A stretch of 50,159 nucleotides of DNA from Kiritimatiellia bacterium. GTDB taxonomy: Bacteria > Verrucomicrobiota > Kiritimatiellia > RFP12 > UBA1067. The notes below the pieces were generated by a model. It did not search any database, was not told the origin of the DNA, and saw only the letters and a list, made by a program, of their open reading frames with translations. Location: NCBI GenBank assembly GCA_017962315.1, contig JAGCVN010000042.1, forward strand, positions 80,031 to 130,189, given 5' to 3'. Every line of letters begins with the position of its first letter. Position 1 is the stretch's first letter. The translations under genes were made by a program, and so were the position numbers. Of the stretch, positions 35,735 through 44,100 are shown in pieces.

Positions 35735-36712
35735 TTACTTCCCCGCGCCCGGCAACTCGACGATCTTCACATACGCATCGGCGCGGAGGCGGTCGGTCCA
35801 CTCCTTGTAAAGACGTTCGCCGAGCTTCATACGCAGACGGCCCTCGACATACGGGATGGCCTCGGTGTAGGTGAGCGTGCGGGCATCCTGCTGTTCATCC
35901 TTCTTGACGATGTAACCGTAACCGTCCAGTTCGATAAGCGGGGAAATCTCACCCGGCGCCAGTTTCTGAAGCGCGGAGGCGATCTCCGGACGGAATACAT
36001 CGTCCGGATTGACCTTCCCCCAGGAACCGCCTTCGGCAGCTTTGCTGTCGTTCGAATAGACCTTTGCGAGATCAGCAAAGGACTTCCCTTCCTTCAGCGC
36101 GGAGAAGATCGCGTCCGCGCGCGCTTTGACGGTCTGGTTCGTCGCCTCGACGGGGGGATCGAGGATGATCATGCTGACGGCGACGGCGTGCTCGGTCTGG
36201 TACCGATTCTTGTTCGCGTCGTACTCCTCGCGGATTTCCTTCGGAGTGGGCGTGATCTTCTTTTCCACCATCTGATACCGCATCGCCTGAACGGTCAAAT
36301 CCTCCTGGATCGTGCGGCGCCATTCCTCATAGGAAATCTTCCGGTCGGAGAGGATCCCGTGCAGCTTGGTCTCGTCTCCCCCGAAGTTCTTTGAGACGAT
36401 CTCGCGGATCCGGTTGTCTACGGCCCAAGGCTGAAGTTCCATCTTGGACTTGCGGGCGTAATCGAGGATCAGCTTCCGGTCGATCAATGCGTTAAGCGTC
36501 GCGGCGTAGAGTTCGCGCAGACGCTTCTCGCGCAGGTTCCCCTTCTGTGCCCAGGGGCTTCGGCGGACTTCATTCATCACATCGGCGATGGTGATGAACT
36601 CGGCGTTGACGTAGGCGGCGACACCGTCAATCAACATTCCACGATGTTTCTTCTCCTCCGCGAAACCGGAAACGGCAAGCAGGGCGAGCGTCAACAAAAG
36701 CAGTTTTTTCAT
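35735..36712 (-). CDS. Periplasmic SurA/PpiC-type peptidyl-prolyl isomerase
   Basis: The 325-residue protein has a signal peptide (MKKLLLLTLALLAVSGFA). A SurA-N-like chaperone region (DGVAAYVNAEFITIADV, LNALIDRKLIL) is followed by a parvulin domain. Parvulin signatures are ILDPPVEATNQ, FADLAKVYSNDSKAAEGGSWG and LAPGEISPLIELDGYGYIVK. It probably helps outer-membrane protein folding in the periplasm, which suits a genome with very large exported proteins. It has a single parvulin domain, whereas E. coli SurA has two. It lies 9 bases after the kinase gene and 6 before rsmA; a surA-rsmA pairing also occurs in E. coli (surA-pdxA-rsmA). Confidence 0.9.
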   Translation of the reverse strand: MKKLLLLTLALLAVSGFAEEKKHRGMLIDGVAAYVNAEFITIADVMNEVRRSPWAQKGNLREKRLRELYAATLNALIDRKLILDYARKSKMELQPWAVDNRIREIVSKNFGGDETKLHGILSDRKISYEEWRRTIQEDLTVQAMRYQMVEKKITPTPKEIREEYDANKNRYQTEHAVAVSMIILDPPVEATNQTVKARADAIFSALKEGKSFADLAKVYSNDSKAAEGGSWGKVNPDDVFRPEIASALQKLAPGEISPLIELDGYGYIVKKDEQQDARTLTYTEAIPYVEGRLRMKLGERLYKEWTDRLRADAYVKIVELPGAGK

Positions 36713-36721
36713 GGTTATCCC

Positions 36722-38230
36722 CTATTTCAAGAGTTTCGTGAAACGAGCGTATGCGGCAGACCACGCTTCCGCGTCCTGCGGCGTGTATTCCGCGACAGGG
36801 AAGGCGGACTTGATCAACGGCATCGCCTCGGAAAGGTTGCGGATGATCTTCGCGCCGACCGCCTGAACCATGAGGTTGCCGACGGCGGTCGCCTCTTTCG
36901 GTCCCGCGACGACAGGGACGCCGAGCGAATTGGCGGTGAACTGGTTGAGCAGCTTGTTGTTGCTGCCGCCGCCGACGATGTTGACCGTCTCGGTCTTCGT
37001 CTTCGTGACGCCACAGATCAGTTCGTTGACGTAACGGTACTTCAACGCAAGGCTTTCATAGACGCACCGGAGGATTTCGCCGCGCGTCTTCAAGGCGGGC
37101 TGCTTCGTCTTCTTGACGAACGCATGGACCGCCTTCTCCATGTCGGCGGGGTTGTAGAAGCCGGTGTCGTCCGGATCGATGAACGCCTTGAACGGCGCGG
37201 CGGCAGGTGCCGCGGCATCGACTTCCGCCCAGCTCATCTTCTTGCCGTCGGCGATCTCCCAGACGCGCAGCAGCTCCTGGACGATCCACGTACCCATGCA
37301 GTTGCGCAGGAAGCGCGTGTTGCCGATACCGCCCTCGTTACTGAGGCCGAGTCGCATCGCTTCGGGCGTAGTGATCGGTTTCGGGATCAGCTTGCCGACG
37401 AGCGACCAGGTTCCTGAACTGATGATCAGCGACGCGGCGGGATCGGCGACCGGCGCGGAGGCGAACGCGCTCGCGGTGTCGTGCGAACCGACGGAGATCA
37501 GATCGACGCCGCCCTTGAATCCGCAGAGCTTGGCGAGGGGCGCGTTCAGCCTGCCGATCTTCACGCCGGGCGCGACGATCTGCGGCATGATGCGCTTCGG
37601 GATGCCGAGCGCCTTGAGCACGGCGCCGCTCCAGTAGCCGCGCTTCGCGTCCATCATCTGCGTGACGCTGGCGAAGGTGGAATCGACCACCTTGCACCCA
37701 CCGAGGTAGTAGTAGAACAACGACGGCGTGGGCAGGTAGACCGAAGCGAGGTCAAGCAGTTCCGGCCGGCGCGTGGCGAGCCAAAGAAGCTGGTTCGACT
37801 GGTTGAACGGCAGGAAGTGGTTGCCTGTGATGGCGTAGACCTTCTCGGCGGGCATCTTCGCGCGGACTTCGTCGCACATCGTGTCGAGCCGGTGGTCGCG
37901 GTAGCAATACATCTTGCCGGGGGTGTCGCCGTAGGCGGTGAGGACGGTTCCGTCCGCGCCCCAGGTGTCGATGCCGATGCCGTCGAGCTTGTCGCCGAAC
38001 TGGCGGCGGAACGCCTGAAGCCCCTTGACGATGTTCTGGTAGATCGCGGTGTCGTCCCAATAGGCGCGTTCAACGTTCACGCCCTTCGCATCGGGCAGGA
38101 AGAACGTCAAGCCCTCGTGTGCGAAACGATGCACCTCCTCCATCCGGAACGAGCCATTCTCGAACAATCCGACGAAACACTTGCCGCCAGAGGCACCGAG
38201 ATCCACCGCAAACAACTTCTTCTCTGCCAT
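36722..38230 (-). CDS. FGGY-family sugar kinase, rhamnulokinase (RhaB)-like
   Basis: I start at ATG 38230 (MAEKKLFAVDLGASGGKCF) with GGGAGCAG upstream; the frame to 38281 has no ribosome site. The 502-residue kinase has the FGGY phosphate-1 motif AVDLGASGGK, IGIDTWGADG, SVGSHDTASAF (catalytic-base Asp) and IISSGTWSLVGK. The C-terminal VNIVGGGSNNKLLNQFTA is the adenosine-site motif. It phosphorylates a ketose, most like L-rhamnulose 1-kinases. L-fuculose is plausible because the window's fucose operon lacks a kinase. It is second in the ilvE operon, an odd place for a catabolic kinase. Confidence 0.87.
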   Translation of the reverse strand: MAEKKLFAVDLGASGGKCFVGLFENGSFRMEEVHRFAHEGLTFFLPDAKGVNVERAYWDDTAIYQNIVKGLQAFRRQFGDKLDGIGIDTWGADGTVLTAYGDTPGKMYCYRDHRLDTMCDEVRAKMPAEKVYAITGNHFLPFNQSNQLLWLATRRPELLDLASVYLPTPSLFYYYLGGCKVVDSTFASVTQMMDAKRGYWSGAVLKALGIPKRIMPQIVAPGVKIGRLNAPLAKLCGFKGGVDLISVGSHDTASAFASAPVADPAASLIISSGTWSLVGKLIPKPITTPEAMRLGLSNEGGIGNTRFLRNCMGTWIVQELLRVWEIADGKKMSWAEVDAAAPAAAPFKAFIDPDDTGFYNPADMEKAVHAFVKKTKQPALKTRGEILRCVYESLALKYRYVNELICGVTKTKTETVNIVGGGSNNKLLNQFTANSLGVPVVAGPKEATAVGNLMVQAVGAKIIRNLSEAMPLIKSAFPVAEYTPQDAEAWSAAYARFTKLLK

Positions 38231-38290
38231 AATCTGCTCCCATGGGAAAGAACCGCCAGACCGGAAGGCCGGACGGTTCACGTTTCTGTT

Positions 38291-39304
38291 TTAGAGTTCG
38301 TAGCACCAGCCGTGGGTATCGGGAATCCGTCCGTACTGGATGTCCTGCACGGTGTCGTGGAGACGCCGGAGGTGCGGGCCGACGGCATCGGGCTCGCAGA
38401 TCTTGATGACCTTGTCCCCCCGGGTGATCTCCCAGACCGGCGTGACCACGACGGCCGTGCCGCACGCGGCGACTTCGGAGAACGTCTCGATCTCCTCGAA
38501 GGGGATCTTGCGCACTTCGACCTTCTGTCCGAGATCGGCTGCGATGGTGCGGAGCGTGTCGTTCGTCACGCTCGGAAGAACCGACGGGGAATCGGGCGTC
38601 ACGTAAGTTCCGTCCGGCTTGATACCGATGAAGTTCGAGGTCGAGAACTCCTCAACGTATTGATGCGTCTTGGCATCGAGGTAAAGCTCGACCGGCCAGC
38701 CGTTCTTCTTCGCGGTCTCGTGCGCGAAAAGCGAGGCCGCATAGTTGCCGCCGACCTTGACATCGCCCATCCCCTGCGGGGCTGCGCGGTCCCAGTTGTC
38801 GTAGATGACGCACCGGACGGGCTTGATGCCGCCCTTGTAGTAGTTTCCGACCGGCATGACCATGATGATGAAGGTGTACTCATGCGCCGGGGCCACGCCG
38901 ATCTGCGGCCCGGTGCCGATCAGAAGCGGGCGGATGTACATCGAACCGCCCGTCCCATAAGGCGGAACGTAATCGCGGTTGGCGTTGACGACACGCTTCA
39001 ACGCATCCAGGAACATCTCTTCCGGGACGGGCGGCATGACCGTGCGCACGGCGGTACGCTGCATGCGCGCGGCGTTCGCCTGGGGACGGAAGGCGCGGAT
39101 CTTCCCGTCCTTGCATGCGAACACTTTCATCCCTTCGAAACACTCCTGCCCGTAATGTAGGCACGACGCGCCGATGTGCATCTTCAGATACGGCTCTTTG
39201 ACCAGTTCGCCCCGATCCCAAGCACCGTCTTTCCAGACATACTGAATATGCCCGTTCGTTTCTGAAAACCCGAATCCCAACGATTTCCAATCAATCTCTT
39301 TCAT
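38291..39304 (-). CDS. ilvE: Branched-chain amino acid aminotransferase (type II)
   Basis: ATG 39304 is used because GGAAAAGG precedes it and the promoter at 39361-39389 lies inside the longer frame. The 337-residue protein is a fold-IV PLP enzyme. GDVKVGGNYAASL carries the PLP-binding Lys, LHYGQECFEGMKVF and FRPQANAARM are substrate-pocket blocks, and VEEFSTSNFIGI is the family motif. It transfers amino groups between glutamate and Leu, Ile and Val. It is first in the operon; the next gene is a kinase 60 bases away. Confidence 0.94.
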   Translation of the reverse strand: MKEIDWKSLGFGFSETNGHIQYVWKDGAWDRGELVKEPYLKMHIGASCLHYGQECFEGMKVFACKDGKIRAFRPQANAARMQRTAVRTVMPPVPEEMFLDALKRVVNANRDYVPPYGTGGSMYIRPLLIGTGPQIGVAPAHEYTFIIMVMPVGNYYKGGIKPVRCVIYDNWDRAAPQGMGDVKVGGNYAASLFAHETAKKNGWPVELYLDAKTHQYVEEFSTSNFIGIKPDGTYVTPDSPSVLPSVTNDTLRTIAADLGQKVEVRKIPFEEIETFSEVAACGTAVVVTPVWEITRGDKVIKICEPDAVGPHLRRLHDTVQDIQYGRIPDTHGWCYEL

Positions 39305-39360
39305 GTTCCCAAACCTTTTCCAACGTCGCGGTAGCCCGCCGCAACTTGATTCGACGGATG

Positions 39361-39389
39361 AGTATACCGTTTGAACCCTGGTTTGACAA
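39361..39389 (-). promoter_or_regulatory. Strong sigma70-type promoter of the ilvE operon
   Basis: On the minus strand TTGTCA, exactly 17 bases and TATACT lie 57 bases before the ilvE ATG. Eleven of the twelve consensus positions are close to or match TTGACA/TATAAT. Just upstream TACCTCTA occurs twice. Confidence 0.75.
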
Positions 39390-39465
39390 GAACGGAATAT
39401 TCTCAATATGCAACAACATTACCTCTATCGCTACCTCTAGTAAAAGACATTACCCTTATCAGGAC

Positions 39466-39660
39466 TTATGACGAAAGACAGAATACAAAGGCCGTATTTG
39501 CGTAACCGACTGGGACAACGGGCGTCTCGCCCGTTGTACTAGTGGAACGCGCAGTTTGCGCGTTCACAGTTACCTGCGGCACCACCACCTTGAAGAACCG
39601 CATCGCCGCCTTCTCCGCCGCCGTCGCCCCTTCAACACCATCCAGCGCCACGCATCTCAC
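39466..39660 (-). pseudogene. Relic of a surface-protein C-terminus
   Basis: The frame reads EGATAAEKAAMRFFKVVVP and then runs into hairpin DNA. The same 60 bases (39577-39636) recur at 41082-41144, just after the giant surface-protein gene, in the same orientation. There is no start codon context or upstream body, so I read it as the stranded 3' end of a lost paralogue. Confidence 0.55.
39515..39567. repeat. Two tandem short perfect hairpins
   Basis: ACAACGGGCG-TCT-CGCCCGTTGT (39515-39537) is a 10-bp stem with a 3-base loop. GTGGAACGCGCA-GTT-TGCGCGTTCAC (39542-39567) is an 11-bp stem with one bulge. They follow the relic tail in minus-strand reading and resemble the hairpins at 40935-41039 in design but not in sequence. 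Confidence 0.8.
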
Positions 39661-39716
39661 ATGACCGTCCTGCTAGGACGGGCGTGACGCACACGCTATA
39701 CGGCGCAAAATCCCCA

Positions 39717-39801
39717 TTGCCAAAATCCATCTTAATATGCTATGCTATCTGCGTTGTGCCAATTGGCACAATACCTTCTGGCACAACACCATTTAGCACA
39801 A
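39717..39801 (+). promoter_or_regulatory. Promoter and palindromic operator-like site of ATPase gene 2
   Basis: TTGCCA (39717-39722), 18 bases and TATGCT (39741-39746) form a candidate promoter. It is followed by a perfect 18-bp palindrome TTGTGCCAATTGGCACAA (39754-39771) and two further half-sites, TGGCACAAC near 39780 and TAGCACAAC near 39794. The site covers the likely transcript start, as a repressor operator would. Confidence 0.65.
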
Positions 39802-39824
39802 CAACGAGAGAAAGAGAGACAATC

Positions 39825-40931
39825 ATGAACCCATTCAAATACGGATGCACTGTCAATGGAGACTTCTTCTGTCCTCGTCCTGCACTTGAGCGAGAACTCG
39901 CGTCCCGCATCGAGTCCGGCCAAAACGTCGTCATGCAGGGTGACCGCAGAACAGGAAAGACCTCCCTCGTTCTCGAAACCGTGCGCCACATGAAGAGCAT
40001 CGCCCTCTTCCATGCCGATTTTCTCTGCGTTCGCGACCAGGCGGACGTCTGCCGCAGACTTGTCGCCGCCCTCGCACGTCTTGAGGATTCCGAAAGCTGG
40101 ATAACGAAGACCATACGCATGCTCGCGCATCTCAGGCCGACCGTTTCCATAGACCCTTCTTCCGGCACACCGACGGTGACGGTTGATTCGCGAGTCGCCG
40201 CCGAGCCTGCAACGCTCGACACCGTGCTTGACGTTCTTCTGGCGCAGACAAAGCGGCGCAGGACATGCGTCCTTCTCGACGAGTTCCAGGACATACTCGA
40301 CATAGACGACGGCGAAAGAACGCTCGCCGTGCTGCGTTCCCGGATTCAGCTTGACTCCAACACCCCGTACATCTTCCTCGGCAGCATACGGAACAAGATG
40401 GCGGAGATATTCTTCAAGTATTCCAGCCCGTTCTACCATTCCACCGCCGCGTTCAAGGTCGGGAACATCGACGCGGACGAATTCTTCGCATTCATCAGGG
40501 GGCGCTTTGCCACAGGCAAGCGAAAACTCACGCGCCAGATGTTCGACGCCATCGCCCGCACCGCACGCGACACGCCCGGCTTTATCCAGGAACTCTGCGA
40601 CGCGCTCTGGCAGATGAGCAGCGGCGGGACAACGTTCGAGGAATCCGACATCCAGGAAGCACTTGCAATCATCTTCGCAAGGGAGCACGACCACTTCACA
40701 TTTGCGATCAAGCAACTTACCGCACAGCAGACGCGCGTTCTCCGCACCATCGCCGAACGCGGCGGCAAGGAGATATACTCCGGCGCATTCCTCGACGCGG
40801 CGCAAGTCTTCAGCGCGGCATCCGTAAAAAAAGCCGTCGCCAAGCTTGAACGGGAGAACATCATATACAACTACGACGGGGAATACCGCTTCGGCAGTCC
40901 GTTTTTCTGCGAATGGCTCCTGCGTCGCTGA
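39825..40931 (+). CDS. AAA+ ATPase, archaeal-ATPase type with C-terminal winged helix (ATPase 2)
   Basis: ATG 39825 (MNPFKYGCTVNGDFFCPR) matches the family's usual start; the longer frame from 39684 crosses the promoter and palindrome. The 368-residue protein opens with the family's NPFKYG...F..R entry block. Walker A is QGDRRTGKTSL (about residues 41-50), Walker B is CVLLDEFQDIL, and a sensor-like YIFLGSIRNKM follows. The last 80 residues (LTAQQTRVLRTIAERGGKE, ASVKKAVAKLERENII) look like a winged helix that could bind DNA. Function of the family is unsettled. It lies between two tail-plus-hairpin modules and faces the ilvE operon divergently. Confidence 0.87.
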   Translation: MNPFKYGCTVNGDFFCPRPALERELASRIESGQNVVMQGDRRTGKTSLVLETVRHMKSIALFHADFLCVRDQADVCRRLVAALARLEDSESWITKTIRMLAHLRPTVSIDPSSGTPTVTVDSRVAAEPATLDTVLDVLLAQTKRRRTCVLLDEFQDILDIDDGERTLAVLRSRIQLDSNTPYIFLGSIRNKMAEIFFKYSSPFYHSTAAFKVGNIDADEFFAFIRGRFATGKRKLTRQMFDAIARTARDTPGFIQELCDALWQMSSGGTTFEESDIQEALAIIFAREHDHFTFAIKQLTAQQTRVLRTIAERGGKEIYSGAFLDAAQVFSAASVKKAVAKLERENIIYNYDGEYRFGSPFFCEWLLRR

Positions 40932-40934
40932 GCG

Positions 40935-41039
40935 CGGCCGCGCTTGTCGCGGCCGTTCGGGGAAGCGGCACTCTTGCCGCTTCACCCGGTAGGGCCCGAT
41001 CACCGAGCGGGCCGCTGTGGCAAGGCCACAACTTGTTGT
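40935..41039. repeat. Array of five short hairpins/palindromes
   Basis: In order: CGGCCGCG/CGCGGCCG (40935-40955), GAAGCGGCA/TGCCGCTTC (40962-40983), GGCCCG/CGGGCC (40993-41013), TGTGGC/GCCACA (41016-41030) and the palindrome ACAACTTGTTGT (41028-41039). Loops are 3-9 bases. The array lies between two genes that converge here, and could end transcription from either side. Confidence 0.8.
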
Positions 41040-41078
41040 TGTACGCTTGCTGTCCCAACGCTGCTCGAATCCGCCCCA

Positions 41079-41179
41079 CTACGGCACCACCACCACCTTG
41101 AAGAACCGCATCGCCGCCTTCTCCGCCGCTGTCGCCCCTTCAACCGCCTTCCACTCGCCATTCTCAGCCATCAAGCAGA
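41079..41179 (-). pseudogene. Out-of-frame C-terminal relic after the giant gene
   Basis: Just past the stop of the 2833-residue protein, a shifted frame reads RQPVVCLMAENGEWKAVEG and continues ATAAEKAAMRFFKVVVVP to a TAG. This matches the relic at 39577-39636. It may be the protein's former tail, lost through a frameshift, or an unrelated gene end brought in by recombination. Confidence 0.5.
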
Positions 41180-44100
41180 CTACCGGCTGCCGGGCACAAA
41201 TGCGCTGAAGCCGCTCTCTGTGGTGGTGCCGACGGCCTTCACCGAGTAGTAGTAGGTCCTGTTGGCCGCACCGCTTTCATCGGCGTAGGTCGTCTCCGTG
41301 GTGGTGTCGATCTCGACCGCGTAGTCGCTGCCCGTGCGCGTGCCGCGATAGACCCTGTAATAGACCGCGCCGGCGACTGGCTGCCACGAGACCGTCACCG
41401 CCGCCGCGCCCGACGTGGTCGTCGCCGTGACGCCCGTCGGCGCCGGAATCGAACGGAAACCCGTCTCGACGGCGCTCTTCGCGCTCTCGGAGACCGCATT
41501 CGTCGTCGTCACCCAGTAGAAGTAGAGCGTTCCCGGCGCGGCGGTCGTGTCGTCGAACGAGACGGACGCGACAGACGAGACAACCTCAGCCGCATCTGGA
41601 TTGTTAGCAGTGTTGCGATAGACCTTGTAGCCCTCCGCGCCAGGCGTCGCGTTCCACGACACCGTCACGCCCGTCGCCGACGTGCCGTCCGTCGCGTACA
41701 CGCCCGTCGGCGCGCCGATCTTGAGGCTGCCGGCCGCGCCCGCGCTGTAGCCGCTCGCGTTCCGGCCCTCGACGTCCGCCGCCGCCACGACGAAGTACCA
41801 GTACGTCACGCCCGGCTCGGCGGTCGTGTCGGAATAGTTGAGTGCCGTCTGCCAGCCGCTGACTGGCGTCTTCGAGCCGCTTGCCGACGCGCTGCGGTAC
41901 ACGCGGTAGTGGCTGGCCTCCGCCACGGCGTTCCACGCGATCTTGACGCGGTCGGCGAACCCGCCGTTCGACGCCGTCACGCCTTCCGGCGCCGCAAGGC
42001 GCAGGTAGCCGACGTCCGAGGCCGACGCCTCGCCCTCGAAGCTCGCGCCAACCGCGACGACCCAGTAGTTGTAGGTGACGCCGTTCGCCGCATTGAGATC
42101 CATCCAGCTCGTGCCAGCCGAAGTCCCGACCTCGACGGCATCTTCCACGAACTCCGTCGTCGCGCGGAGAACACGGTACGAAACCGCGCCCTCGACCGCG
42201 CTCCACGTCACCGTGATCCAGTCCGCGGACGTGCCGTCGGACGCCGCCACGTTCCTCGGCACGCCGATCTTGCGGTTTCCGGCCGCGCTTTCGCTCGTCA
42301 TCCACTCGCCGCCGTTCGCCACGGAGACGATCCAGTAGTAGTACCACGTGCCGGGAAGCGCCGTTGCGTCAACGTACGCCGTGTCCGCCGTGGACGCAAG
42401 CAACGTCGCCTGGCTGAAGTTGTCGACCGTCGAACGGTAGATGTTGTAGCCAACCGCCCAGTCGACGGCGCTCCAGGAGATCGACACGTCCCCAGCGGAC
42501 ATCCCCGCCGTCGCCGCAACGTCCCGCGCAATGCCGGGCTCTCCCATCGTGACCTTCACCTTGAAGAAACGATGCTCCTCGTTCACCGGAATCACCCACG
42601 CCATATCGGTCAGGTTCGTCTTGCCCATCACCGTGTAATGGCGCTTCGGCTCGGCATTCGAGAGGTCCGGCATCCACGAGACTTCGACGTCGTCGCCCAC
42701 GACCGCGATATTGGCCATCAGCTGCGAATCGGGATTCCAGGGATCGAGTCCCGCAACCCAGGATTGCCAAAGCGGCATCCCGTTGTCCCCCGCCTGTGCC
42801 ATGACCTGCTGCAGAGACGCGGGCGTCGAATCTTCGTCCACGTACCCGTACGCGCCGAGCCATTCGACCGGCACCGCCGCGTCCGTCCCTTCCACAGGCA
42901 CGCTGCCCAGTCCCGTCGGAAGCGTGAACTCGTACGCACCAAGATCGACGATGCCGTTCTGGATGCGCGCGTTGCCACGGATGTCCGTCTCGCCCGAGAC
43001 GTACCTGTTGTTGCCCATGTCGATGCACGGCGAGTCGCCCAGCAGACGGAAGTCGCCGTTCGCCGCATCCACAAAACGCGGATTGCCGGTGAAGCTGTTG
43101 AAGGACGCCATGCGCGAGTCGATCTCATTGTCCGTCGTACCGGCGATGTTCCCATAGACGATGCAGTTGAAGTTTGAACTGACGGATACCCCGTCAACAA
43201 GCCATGCATGCGTCCCGCCGCTATTGTAACCGCAACGATTGCCATAAATGGTGCAGTTACGGCAAACGGCACGCGAAACGCCGCCACCCGCACCCTCGGG
43301 CGCGCGGTTTCCGTAAATGAGACAATTCTCCAGCACCGCATTATATGCTCCGCCGCCATATCCTGTGCTTGCCAACGCGCATTCGTTATCGGCAATAACA
43401 CATCTGATGGCGGTTGCATTATTAATTCCACCACCACTGACAGATGCGGTGTTATTGCTGACGACACAGTCATACAGACTTCCGCCGTATGTGCCGCCAC
43501 CATTGTTCGCCACATTATACCGAACCACGCAATTTGTCATTGCCGAATATGCCGCACCACCACCAAGCTGCTCCGCACGATTCGAAATTACCATACAGTC
43601 AACCAGCACACCGCCATTCGCACCAGCGCCATTGTTCGTGCAACGGTTATTGACAATAAGACAATTTATCAGTTGGGCATTGTGCGCGCCGCCACCATTA
43701 TTCAAGGAATCATTATCGGAAATGGTGCAATCGTACATCGTCGAATAGATAGTACCACCACCCGAGCCCTGACAATGGTTATCTCTGATGACACAGTCGT
43801 AGAGCGTACCTCCCGCAACACCTCCACCGTTATTCCCTCCAGATTGTCCGAGTGTACTACCATTCTGGATGGTAAAACCACGAATGACCGTATTGGTCTT
43901 CCCTGCTAGCCCGCCAGCCATCACACACCGATTAGTCGCGGCAGGATACCCGCCGTCGATAATAGTCGCCTCTGCACCGTTCACAGACTGGATGGTGATC
44001 GACATATTGTCCGTACGAATCGGCGCGTATGTGCCGTCCGCCACGATAATCGTCATTCCTTCAACCGACTGGTCGATCGCGTGCTGGATCGTCTTGAACG

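Noticed and set aside
37481..39160. Plus-strand frame of 559 codons opposite the kinase and ilvE
   Set aside because: It crosses an operon of two well-supported genes and has no ribosome site.
40935..41039. CRISPR-like array
   Set aside because: The hairpins differ in sequence and spacing, with no identical repeats or uniform spacers, and no cas genes are nearby.
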